A stretch of 64,000 bases of DNA, taken from NCBI RefSeq assembly GCF_026723765.1, contig NZ_CP113524.1, forward strand, positions 1,225,001-1,289,000, read 5' to 3'. The notes under the pieces were generated by a model, which searched no databases, was not told where the DNA came from, and saw only the letters and a program-made list of their open reading frames with translations. Both the position numbers and the translations under genes were made by a program. The stretch comes from Lacrimispora xylanolytica (GTDB taxonomy: Bacteria > Bacillota > Clostridia > Lachnospirales > Lachnospiraceae). Each line of letters starts with the position of its first letter. The stretch's first letter is position 1. Shown here piece after piece: positions 26,892 to 34,962 of this stretch.

Positions 26892-27347
26892 ATGAATTTA
26901 TTATCTAAAGTTAGCAGTAAATTTGAAAATTTATATCATGAAAGTGAGATGCAACGGATTAAGGTGTCGCCAGAAGATATGCAAAAAATCGATGAATTAG
27001 CCCAAATACCTCTACCTAAAATGTTAGTAGACATTTTGGAAGAAGGGATAATATATGGATTTAAAATTAAGGGTACATCAATAATAATTAACTTTATTTA
27101 TGTTGAAGATATTATCAATGTTGATGACAATTATCCATATTTTAAAGAAGACATTAAGGAAGGACTGATTTTTGCTACAGATTTAGGTGGTAATGTGTAT
27201 TATTATGGCAAGGGACAAGAAGGAGTAGGGTTGTATATTGTTGGAGCGGGAGATGGAAACTTTTATGAAGAAGCCACTAAATTTGCAGACACATTTGAAG
27301 ACTTTTTTATTGAGGGGAAGGGAATTGATATCTTAGAAATGCGATAA
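26892..27347 (+). CDS. SUKH (SMI1/KNR4)-like immunity protein
   Basis: The start is ATG 26892, with AAGGAGG directly upstream; an in-frame GTG at 26871 lies before this site inside the RHS gene. The 151-residue soluble protein fits the SUKH superfamily: an N-terminal helix ending in IPLPKMLVDILE, a central strand, then GLIFATDLGGNVYYYG and a C-terminal TKFADTFEDFFIEG helix. SUKH proteins are immunity factors for nuclease toxins of the HNH/EndoVII group. Its place twelve bases behind the RHS toxin tip makes it the cognate antidote. It is AT-rich like the tip, so the two probably moved together. Confidence 0.75.
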   Translation: MNLLSKVSSKFENLYHESEMQRIKVSPEDMQKIDELAQIPLPKMLVDILEEGIIYGFKIKGTSIIINFIYVEDIINVDDNYPYFKEDIKEGLIFATDLGGNVYYYGKGQEGVGLYIVGAGDGNFYEEATKFADTFEDFFIEGKGIDILEMR

Positions 27348-27349
27348 TA

Positions 27350-28332
27350 AAGTTATACACAACCATCTGAATATATTTATTATCCAGATGGAAGTCTAGT
27401 TAAGAAACGGCTTGTGGATAGAAGATTGAAATGCGCTGGCATGAATGGACGAAAGCAGGTAATCCATACTTCAAGGAACTGTAGAACGGTCAGTTATTTC
27501 AGGAATATACCTATGATGCCAGTGGAAGAATCACCGAAATCAGAACCAGACAGTATATACCTTGGATTTCTATGGAATAGTACGTAAGGTCGTAATAACG
27601 AAAGGGGGAAGACCTATACATATGACTTCGCAGGGATGCTACTAGTACCGCGGACGCCAATGTCGTTATGAATGACTAATCGTATAAAAGCCAGGTAAAG
27701 ACTGCCTATAACATGGATAGGAATTCAGTACAGGAACAAGTCTATGGCTGTTTGACGGGAATGAAGCAATCGTACATGGGAATATGTTGATATTGTAAAT
27801 AAAAAAGGCAGTAGCGGGTAGCTTCTGCTACACATATGAATTTCGTCCAGCCCGAAAAATGATTAAGAAATCATCTTCGGGCTGGATGCTTGTTTTCTAT
27901 ACTTATTTTGAAACATGAAAATGTACTTGTAATGCAGAAAATTATGCCACTAAAAACCCTAAATTATATCGCATAAATATGAAGCTAAGCAAGAAAAAAC
28001 CGATAATTGCAAGGGATGATGAAATGATCAAGGATGGCATTGTTAGATTATTAAGAAAAAGTAATGCGATGAGTGATTCTTAAAGAAACTTACATCTTTT
28101 TGAATCAAAGATTATTTCAGAAGAGTGGAATAATCCTATTAATGGTATATATGGAAGTTCTAATAGAACAATATTTGATAGAGCTGATATTGAAGATATT
28201 TATAAAAGAACACGTCCTAATGTTCCTGAGGATATTTTGGAAAAAAGGTTACAAGAACAGTATGATCTTGCTATGCGTACAAAAAAAGATGCGGATGTCG
28301 AGAATATAATAAGTGATGATGGTAAATGTTAA
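27350..28332 (+). pseudogene. Decayed RHS fragment with interrupted orphan toxin tip
   Basis: From 27350 to about 27920 the DNA resembles the RHS YD-repeat region (24,780-25,200) but has many stops and frameshifts. Examples are YTYDASGRITEI near 27510, TAAAGACTGCCTATAACATG at 27694-27713 and AAGAAATCATCTTCGGGCTG near 27866. The RHS core is missing. From about 27930 an AT-rich frame encodes an unassigned toxin-like tip: NYATKNPKLYRINMKLSKKK, then a TAA at 28081-28083, then in the same frame RNLHLFESKIISEEWNNPIN, IFDRADIEDIYKRTRPNVP and a true stop at 28330. This is the typical scar of toxin-tip displacement: an older RHS 3' end left behind when a new tip and immunity gene were inserted. Confidence 0.75.
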
Positions 28333-28361
28333 AATCTATTATTTAAGGAAGGTAGAGTTAA

Positions 28362-28853
28362 ATGAAAGAATTAGTTGATATTAAAAGCCTTTATCAATAT
28401 GCTAAAAATGAAACAAGTGAAGATTTGGAAAAATTCGATATGATTTACTATGGTGTTACTGACGAAGAATACACATTTCGTTTAGAAGATATTGTTTCTT
28501 TATGTGAGTTGCAAATACAAAATTATCCATATATGGAACCACATCAGGAATCCAAGATTATGGAAATAGTTTATTATGTTATTAATGAATATGGGGTAAG
28601 TGCAGGTTTTCCTGAATTAATAAAGGGATTCGAAAAAATTATAGAAATAAAGGGATTTTTAATAGGAATGTACTTGAGAATGATGTTTAATAGTTATAGC
28701 GAAAAGGATATTTTACAATTTGCTAATCTTTTAATTAGTTGCCCCAGAACATTTAAAAATGAAATTAAAAAACTTATTCTTGAAAGTATAGATATAGATT
28801 CAGAACGTTACGAAATAAAAGGAAATATTATTCTAGAAAAGTTGGAATTATAA
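28362..28853 (+). CDS. Putative immunity protein for the orphan tip
   Basis: The start has AAGGAAGG nine bases upstream. The 163-residue protein is predicted almost entirely helical, is acidic, and has no signal peptide or membrane segment. Blocks include FRLEDIVSLCELQIQNYPYM and DILQFANLLISCPRTFKNEI. The overall pattern recalls helical immunity families such as Imm30, but I cannot assign it firmly. It is AT-rich and sits thirty bases behind the decayed toxin tip, as a cognate antidote would. The frame is intact although its toxin is not, which fits retention for protection against siblings that still use that toxin. Confidence 0.55.
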   Translation: MKELVDIKSLYQYAKNETSEDLEKFDMIYYGVTDEEYTFRLEDIVSLCELQIQNYPYMEPHQESKIMEIVYYVINEYGVSAGFPELIKGFEKIIEIKGFLIGMYLRMMFNSYSEKDILQFANLLISCPRTFKNEIKKLILESIDIDSERYEIKGNIILEKLEL

Positions 28854-28974
28854 AGGTAAGATTAAATATATCTGTTTTCATCTGTCTATTATCACTTTTC
28901 TGGCTGATTGAAGGTGCAATTGAGTAGGTGGTAGAATTAAACAGTAGTTTAACCTACTGCTGGAGATTAGGTTT

Positions 28975-29028
28975 GGAGTAACAACCTACAGATATGATGT
29001 TATGGGTGCTGGATTACCTATAGTATGA
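28975..29028 (+). pseudogene. Micro-remnant of an RHS YD repeat
   Basis: In one frame these bases read GVTTYRYDVMGAGLPIV and stop, matching the Y-x-Y-D-x-x-G signature of YD repeats. It is too short to be a gene. It shows that the RHS-derived sequence once extended this far right. Confidence 0.45.
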
Positions 29029-29071
29029 TAGTCTTCATCAGTTGATTCAAATATCATTAAGTATGTTTTTA

Positions 29072-29114
29072 CCCTGCTTGAATTCATTAAAACGAATTCA
29101 GGCAGGGATTTTTT
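29072..29114 (+). terminator. Intrinsic terminator ending the effector zone
   Basis: A perfect 14-base stem (CCCTGC-TTGAATTC at 29072-29085 with GAATTCA-GGCAGGG at 29094-29107, one G-T pair allowed), an 8-base loop and a T6 tract at 29109-29114. It insulates the toxin/immunity zone from the glycan operon. Confidence 0.85.
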
Positions 29115-29557
29115 ATTTTAATCAATAGTTTCTTATTTATATATGAGCAACTGTCTATAAGGAAGGTTGTGGCATAAAAAGTGTTCAACTATTTTTTGAG
29201 CTGGAAATCAGCCATGCCTGGAGATCTTACAATGGTTAAAATATTAACAAAATGTCGAAAAATGCGTTAAATATAGTCGAGATTATATAGTTTACTAACT
29301 CGAATAATTGTATAATTTGACTAGATTATAAATTTATAAATATCAAAAACGCAGGTATTCAACATTTAGAAGTAGCTTACAACGATTTGATTTTTTATAT
29401 AAATATATCAACAACCCAAGTGGCGGCCTAGTTTATATTTAATAAAAAAAGTGAAAAAAGATCCAAAACAGAAGAATCCTCTATTTGATAGAAACGAATC
29501 AAAAATTTAGCAATATCTGAATAGAACATAGCAGAAAGTAGTGAGAAAATTAAGCAA

Positions 29558-29603
29558 ATCCCCGTTAAGATGAGATGGGGGCATGCAATGATTTCATGGG
29601 GAT
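29558..29603 (+). promoter_or_regulatory. Alternative hairpins in the leader of the GH43 operon
   Basis: ATCCCC at 29558-29563 can pair either with GGGGG at 29577-29581 or with GGGGAT at 29598-29603. The two pairings exclude each other. There is no T-tract, so a simple terminator is unlikely. A regulatory leader or a protein-binding palindrome is possible but unproven. Confidence 0.25.
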
Positions 29604-29645
29604 CAATAAATACAGCTTTACTTATATACTTAAGGGGAGGGAAAA

Positions 29646-31166
29646 ATGGCAAATAATCCGATAAGAGGACAGAATCCATTATTGAAACAGGATTATCCAG
29701 ATCCTGATGTAATTCGTGTAGAAGACACTTATTATATGATCAGCACCACGATGCATTTCATGCCAGGTGGTGCAATTATGCGTTCTTATGATTTGATTCA
29801 CTGGGAGCTGGCTGGTTACGTATATGAAACCCTGGATAATACGCCAGCTCAGATGCTTGAGGGAGAGTTGAATATTTATGGTCAGGGGATGTGGGCAGCC
29901 TCTTTAAGGTATCATAAGGGAGTATTTTACGTTTGCTTTGTATGCAATGACACCCATAAGACCTATTTATATGAATCAGAAAGTGTGGAGGGGCCATGGA
30001 AAAAGCGGAGAATAGAAGGTTTTTATCATGACTGCTCTCTGTTTTTTAATGACGATGGCAGAGTTTATATTATCTATGGAAATAAAACAATTCGACTGAC
30101 AGAGCTGAATGAATCACTGACCGGACCTAAGAAAGGCGGCTTAGACCGTATTCTTGTTGAAGATAAAGACCACCCGGGATTGGGATATGAGGGCAGTCAT
30201 TTTTACAAAATAAACGGCAGATATTATGCTTTTTTTATACATAGCTTAAGAGAACGATGGTTTCGTACGGAGGCCTGCTTTTCCTCCAATTCTTTGGAGG
30301 GAGAGTTTACAGGGGGAGATGTACTTTGCGATGATATGGGATTTCGTGGTTCCGGTGTGGCTCAGGGCGGAATCGTTGACACACCGGAAGGAAAATGGTA
30401 TGCAGTATTATTTCAGGACCGTGGTGCTGTTGGGCGAATTCCTGTGTTAGTGCCTGTCATCTGGAGAGGAGAAACTCCCGTATTTGGAATCAACGGGAAG
30501 GTTCCCACCGAAGTAGAGACAGTAGCTACCAGATCAGGTTATATTTATAAGCCATTGCATGTGTCGGATGATTTTATCTATGAGCCGGATGAGAAGGGAA
30601 AGCTCCATTTGAATATGGCATGGCAATGGAATCATACTCCTAGAAATGACTTATGGTCCCTAACCGAACGGAAAGGAGCGCTACGTCTCCATTCCGGGAA
30701 AATTTGTAAAAATCTCACCCAGTCCTATAATACATTGACCCAAAGGACAATGGAAAGTGTCAGCGCAGCCAGCGTTACAATTGATGCCAGTGCAATCAAA
30801 GATGGCGATTTTGCTGGAATTTCAGCATTACTGGGGCGCTATGGGGCTGTTGCAATTACCAGAGAATTGGGGAATTACTTCATCGTGATGTTTCATAAAG
30901 GGCAGGAAGAAGTCATTCAAAAGAAACTTCCGGTAGAAAAACCACAAGTCACCTTAAGATGTCAGGTAGACTACAGAGATGAAAAAGATGAGGCTTTGTT
31001 TTTTTATGAAGAAGAGGGCACATGGGTACCTATCGGGGTTCCCCACAAGCTTGTTTTCCAATTGGATCATTTCACGGGATGCCGGTTTGGACTGTTCTAT
31101 TATTCCACCAAAGAAATTGGAGGGACAGCTGATTTCATAAAGTTCAACTATGAATGCAGTTTATAA
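29646..31166 (+). CDS. GH43 glycoside hydrolase (xylosidase/arabinofuranosidase type) 1
   Basis: AGGGGAGGG precedes the ATG. The 506-residue protein is a five-bladed GH43 propeller with a C-terminal beta-sandwich (from about residue 330). Expected catalytic residues are in place: base Asp in YPDPDVIRV (Asp19), the pKa-modulating Asp in HDCSLFFNDDG, and acid Glu in GYEGSHFYK. The middle Asp motif departs from the common D-P-S form. There is no signal peptide, so it acts in the cytoplasm on imported oligosaccharides. Family members remove xylose or arabinose from heteroxylan fragments; which sugar cannot be told from sequence. A close paralogue lies at 33418-34962, with GH36 between them. Confidence 0.85.
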   Translation: MANNPIRGQNPLLKQDYPDPDVIRVEDTYYMISTTMHFMPGGAIMRSYDLIHWELAGYVYETLDNTPAQMLEGELNIYGQGMWAASLRYHKGVFYVCFVCNDTHKTYLYESESVEGPWKKRRIEGFYHDCSLFFNDDGRVYIIYGNKTIRLTELNESLTGPKKGGLDRILVEDKDHPGLGYEGSHFYKINGRYYAFFIHSLRERWFRTEACFSSNSLEGEFTGGDVLCDDMGFRGSGVAQGGIVDTPEGKWYAVLFQDRGAVGRIPVLVPVIWRGETPVFGINGKVPTEVETVATRSGYIYKPLHVSDDFIYEPDEKGKLHLNMAWQWNHTPRNDLWSLTERKGALRLHSGKICKNLTQSYNTLTQRTMESVSAASVTIDASAIKDGDFAGISALLGRYGAVAITRELGNYFIVMFHKGQEEVIQKKLPVEKPQVTLRCQVDYRDEKDEALFFYEEEGTWVPIGVPHKLVFQLDHFTGCRFGLFYYSTKEIGGTADFIKFNYECSL

Positions 31167-31200
31167 AAATGGGGATTTCAATGAGTGAGGAGGGAATAAA

Positions 31201-33399
31201 GTGGCAATTGAGTATTTTGAGGAGGATAAGGTTTTTAAACTGGATACTCCAAATACCAGCTACATGATTGGTATCATTGGGGAAGAGAGGTTTGTAACTC
31301 ACATCTATTACGGAAGAAAGATGAAAAGCCATAGACTGGTTTATTTAATGGGGCTAGGAGAACCAGCAAATGCAGCAGACGAGATGGCTGCAGACCGACT
31401 GAACTTTCTGGGTGGATTTCCAAAGGAATATCCCACGGGAGGAATTGGTGATTATAGGGAATCAGCAATTGGGATACGGACAAAGAGCGGACATACAGCT
31501 CTGAAGCTTTCCTACATAAAGCATCGGATCTATTCAGGGAAGCCGGAGCTAAACGGTCTGCCTGCAACCTTTGGCGAAAAGGGTGAATGTGTTTCACTGG
31601 AACTGGTGTGTGAAGACCCGTTTTTGAAACTGCAAGTCATTTTGCTCTACACAGTATTTGAGGCTGTGGATGCAATAACCAGGAGTGTCCGTATTGTCAA
31701 TATGGGGGAAGAGGAAATTTACTTAACCAAGGTGCTTAGCGCATCCCTTGATATGGATAACAGGAATTTTGATCTCATTACGCTTCATGGGGATTGGGCC
31801 AGAGAGTGCAGAATCAATCGGTATCCTCTTTCCATGGGAACTCATCGGGTACATTCTATCTGCGGAAAATCAGGACATCAGTCCCAACCTTTTATGGCTC
31901 TTGCATCACATGAGGCAGAGGAAGATCAGGGAGAAGTCTATGGGATGAATTTTGTATACTCAGGCAATTTTTTAGCCCAGACCACCCTGGAGCCGTCAGG
32001 AGGACTCCGCTTTATCATGGGAATACACCCGGAGGACTTTTTATGGAAGCTTAACCCCGGGGAGGAATTTCAGGCACCGGAGGCAGTGCTTGTCTACAGC
32101 AGGCAGGGAATTGGCGGCATGACCCGAACATTTCATGACTTATACAGGAAACACCTGATCCGGGGAGAGTATCGGGATAAAAAACGTCCCATTCTTTTAA
32201 ATAATTGGGAGGCAACGTATTTTAATTTTAATACGGAAAAGCTTCTTTCCATTGCAAAAGAAGCGGCAGCAGACGGTATCGAGATGCTGGTTGTGGACGA
32301 TGGCTGGTTTGGAGTGCGGAATGATGATTCTAGTTCTTTGGGGGACTGGTTTGTGAATGAAGAAAAGCTGCCGGGAGGACTATCCCATCTGGTTAGTGAA
32401 GTGCATGCTTTGGGCATGAAATTTGGAATATGGATGGAACCGGAGATGGTGTCTCTGGATTCAGAATTATACCGCGCCCATCCTGACTGGGCCATCGCGG
32501 TACCAGGTAGAAAGCCGTCTCTTCAAAGAAGTCAGTATGTGCTGGATTTATCAAGACAGGAAGTAGTGGACGCTGTTTATGATATGATCTCAGGAGTACT
32601 GCACAGGGCTCATATCGAATATGTAAAATGGGATATGAACCGGACACTGGCGGATATCGGAAGCTATGGTCTGCCCCCGGATCGACAGGGGGAGCTGCTG
32701 CACCGTTATGTTCTCGGAGTATATCAGCTGCAAAATCGCTTATTAAAGGAATTTCCATATCTGCTTCTTGAGAACTGCTCCAGCGGGGGCGGTCGTTTTG
32801 ATCCGGGAATGCTGTATTATGGACCACAGGTGTGGACTTCCGATAATACAGATGGCCTGGAACGCCTGATAATTCAGGAAGGAACTGCATTGCTATATCC
32901 TTTGTCCTGTATGGGAGCTCATGTCAGTGACTGTCCCAATCATATCACGGGGCGTGTGACACCATTTAAAACAAGAGGGCAGATAGCGCTTGCAGGCACC
33001 TTTGGATATGAGCTTGATGTGACAAAGCTCTCCAAGGAGGAACGCATCCAGATTCCGGAGCAAATTGCGATGTATCACAGATATCATGATTTGGTGCGGC
33101 AGGGAGATTATTACCGTATCGCTTCTTATGCCGCAAATGGCGTATACGATTGTTACATGGTGGTGTCAAAAGATAAAGAAGAAGCAATTATTTCCTTTGT
33201 GCATGTAATGCTTCATCCGGGAGAATTTGTACATACAATTCGATGCAAAGGCTTGCATCCGGATAGAAACTATGAGATTGAGGGCGAAAAACGTTCCTAT
33301 ACGGGAGAAGAACTGATGTATGGAGGCTATCGCATTCATACACCATGGGCCGGTGGAGACTGTTTTGGAAGTCTGATTCATCTGACCGCCCAGAGTTAG
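31201..33399 (+). CDS. GH36 alpha-galactosidase
   Basis: The start is GTG 31201, with GAGGAGGG eight bases upstream. The 732-residue length is that of bacterial GH36 enzymes of the AgaA/RafA type. The architecture is an N-terminal beta-supersandwich, a (beta/alpha)8 barrel (about residues 330-640) and a C-terminal beta domain. Key motifs are LVVDDGWFG, the nucleophile Asp478 in YVKWDMNR, ENCSSGGGRFD, and the acid/base Asp548 in VWTSDNTDG. It hydrolyses terminal alpha-1,6-linked galactose. No signal peptide is present, so it acts inside the cell. Between two GH43 genes, it suggests galactosylated heteroxylan side chains as substrate, though raffinose-type sugars remain possible. Confidence 0.93.
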   Translation: MAIEYFEEDKVFKLDTPNTSYMIGIIGEERFVTHIYYGRKMKSHRLVYLMGLGEPANAADEMAADRLNFLGGFPKEYPTGGIGDYRESAIGIRTKSGHTALKLSYIKHRIYSGKPELNGLPATFGEKGECVSLELVCEDPFLKLQVILLYTVFEAVDAITRSVRIVNMGEEEIYLTKVLSASLDMDNRNFDLITLHGDWARECRINRYPLSMGTHRVHSICGKSGHQSQPFMALASHEAEEDQGEVYGMNFVYSGNFLAQTTLEPSGGLRFIMGIHPEDFLWKLNPGEEFQAPEAVLVYSRQGIGGMTRTFHDLYRKHLIRGEYRDKKRPILLNNWEATYFNFNTEKLLSIAKEAAADGIEMLVVDDGWFGVRNDDSSSLGDWFVNEEKLPGGLSHLVSEVHALGMKFGIWMEPEMVSLDSELYRAHPDWAIAVPGRKPSLQRSQYVLDLSRQEVVDAVYDMISGVLHRAHIEYVKWDMNRTLADIGSYGLPPDRQGELLHRYVLGVYQLQNRLLKEFPYLLLENCSSGGGRFDPGMLYYGPQVWTSDNTDGLERLIIQEGTALLYPLSCMGAHVSDCPNHITGRVTPFKTRGQIALAGTFGYELDVTKLSKEERIQIPEQIAMYHRYHDLVRQGDYYRIASYAANGVYDCYMVVSKDKEEAIISFVHVMLHPGEFVHTIRCKGLHPDRNYEIEGEKRSYTGEELMYGGYRIHTPWAGGDCFGSLIHLTAQS

Positions 33400-33417
33400 C
33401 TTATAAAGGGAGAAAAT

Positions 33418-34962
33418 ATGGACCAAATAAATCCTATTATAAAAACGGATTATCCAGACCCGGATGTTATCAGAGTGGGGCACACTTATTATATGGTTAG
33501 TACGACCATGCACTTTTTTCCAGGAGGTGTAATTTTAAGATCCTATGATCTTGTAAATTGGGAAATCGTTACCTATGTATTTCGCCGACTAGACAGTACG
33601 CCGTCACAGTGTTTGGAGGGGGAGCAGAATATCTACGGAAAAGGGATGTGGGCAGCGAGCCTGCGTTTTCATGAAGGAAGATTTTATATCTGCTTTTCGG
33701 CCTATGACACAGGAAGGACCTACCTTTTTACGGCCAATCAGGCAGAGGGGCCTTGGGAGAGGCATGATGTACAGGGCGTTTACCATCACGGTTCGTTGTT
33801 TTTTGATGGTGGAAAAACGTATATCATATGGGGAATGAACCAGATTCATATGACAGAGATGAATGAAGAGCTGACAGCCCCTAAAAAGAACGGATTGAGT
33901 AGAATCCTGATTGAGGAGCAGGCAGATGTTTACCTGGGCTATGAGGGTTCTCATTTTTATCGGATTCATGATAAATATTATCTTTTTGTTATACACTGGC
34001 CCAAATATGGAATGGCGCGCAGAACCCAGGCCTGCTTTATGTCGAATCATTTGGAGGGAGAATTCAAAGGCGAGGACATTTTTGACGAGGACATTGGTTT
34101 TTATAATCAAGGGGTCGCACAGGGAGGAATTGTAAGTACGCCAAAAGGAGAATGGTTTGGGGTACTGTTTCAGGATCATGGGGCTGTGGGTAGAATTCCG
34201 GTTCTGGTTCCTGTTACCTGGGACCATGACTGGCCGGTTTTCGGAGACTGCAAAAAGATGCCTCAACACTTTAACATCGAAAGCACAAGGCCTGATTATG
34301 AGTATAAGCCTTTGTACGCCTCCGGATTTTTTACCGGAAAAAAAGATGAAAATGGAAAGCCAGAGCTTATAAATGTGTGGCAGTGGAATCATGAACCCAA
34401 TGACAGCCTGTGGTGGAGAACCGATAACAACGGGTTGGCAATAAAGACGGGTAAAATCAGTATCAATTTAACACAGGCGGTCAATACCCTGACTCAAAGG
34501 ATGATGTATCCGGTCAGCAGTGCAGAAGTGACCCTGGATGTGAGTGAATTACAGAATGGAGATTATGCAGGACTATGCGCGCTGCAGGGTTGTTATGGTC
34601 TGGTGGGCGTTACCAGAGAGACCGGATGCTATTATCTGGTGATGTGGAGCAGAAGAATGGAAGATACCTCACTGAGCGATCTTTCACTGGATTGTATGCC
34701 GGGAATGGAATGCTACCGGGTTCCTATGGAAGGAGATTCTGTTACATTGAAAATAAAAGCAGATTTCCGGGATATGAAGGATATGGCTGAATTTTATTAT
34801 AAGCAAAACAACCAGTGGATTCTTGCTGGGAATCAACATCTGGTCTTTAAACTGGACCATTTTACAGGCTGCCGGTACGGTTTGTTTTTATATTCCACAA
34901 GTAATACAGGTGGAACTGCCGTATTTCATGATTTCAAATATTATAACGGAGAACAGCTATGA
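33418..34962 (+). CDS. GH43 glycoside hydrolase 2, paralogue of the first
   Basis: The 514-residue protein is clearly homologous to the 29646-31166 product: both begin with NP-I-K-D-YPDPDVIRVG, and both share STTMHFFPGG-type and IYGKGMWAASLRFH-type blocks. The base Asp is in YPDPDVIRVG and the acid Glu in GYEGSHFYR. The middle motif reads HHGSLFFDGG, so the usual modulating Asp is replaced by His or Gly, a difference from copy 1 that may mark altered specificity or reduced activity. It has no signal peptide. The stop overlaps the ATG of the first ABC exporter gene (ATGA), linking hydrolase and exporter translation. Confidence 0.83.
   Translation: MDQINPIIKTDYPDPDVIRVGHTYYMVSTTMHFFPGGVILRSYDLVNWEIVTYVFRRLDSTPSQCLEGEQNIYGKGMWAASLRFHEGRFYICFSAYDTGRTYLFTANQAEGPWERHDVQGVYHHGSLFFDGGKTYIIWGMNQIHMTEMNEELTAPKKNGLSRILIEEQADVYLGYEGSHFYRIHDKYYLFVIHWPKYGMARRTQACFMSNHLEGEFKGEDIFDEDIGFYNQGVAQGGIVSTPKGEWFGVLFQDHGAVGRIPVLVPVTWDHDWPVFGDCKKMPQHFNIESTRPDYEYKPLYASGFFTGKKDENGKPELINVWQWNHEPNDSLWWRTDNNGLAIKTGKISINLTQAVNTLTQRMMYPVSSAEVTLDVSELQNGDYAGLCALQGCYGLVGVTRETGCYYLVMWSRRMEDTSLSDLSLDCMPGMECYRVPMEGDSVTLKIKADFRDMKDMAEFYYKQNNQWILAGNQHLVFKLDHFTGCRYGLFLYSTSNTGGTAVFHDFKYYNGEQL

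Larger units (their letters stand above)
28854..29645 (+). other. Gene-free interval between the effector zone and the glycan locus
   Basis: About 790 AT-rich bases without a convincing gene. It holds a tiny YD-repeat remnant (28975-29028), a strong terminator (29072-29114) and, near the end, GGGG/CCCC inverted repeats before the GH43 gene. The promoter of the glycan operon must lie here, but no clear -35/-10 pair stands out among many AT-rich candidates. No tRNA or attachment site was recognised. Confidence 0.6.

Noticed and set aside
28073-28309. 78-residue frame as a gene
   Set aside because: It is in a different frame from the toxin-like sequence, which has normal composition and a clear stop at 28330; this frame is hydrophobic by chance.
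29428-29679. 83-residue minus-strand frame before GH43
   Set aside because: No ribosome site, it overlaps the GH43 start, and the composition is biased; likely chance in AT-rich leader DNA.
33604-34392. 262-residue minus-strand frame inside GH43 copy 2
   Set aside because: It lies antisense to a conserved enzyme gene and has no motif or ribosome site.
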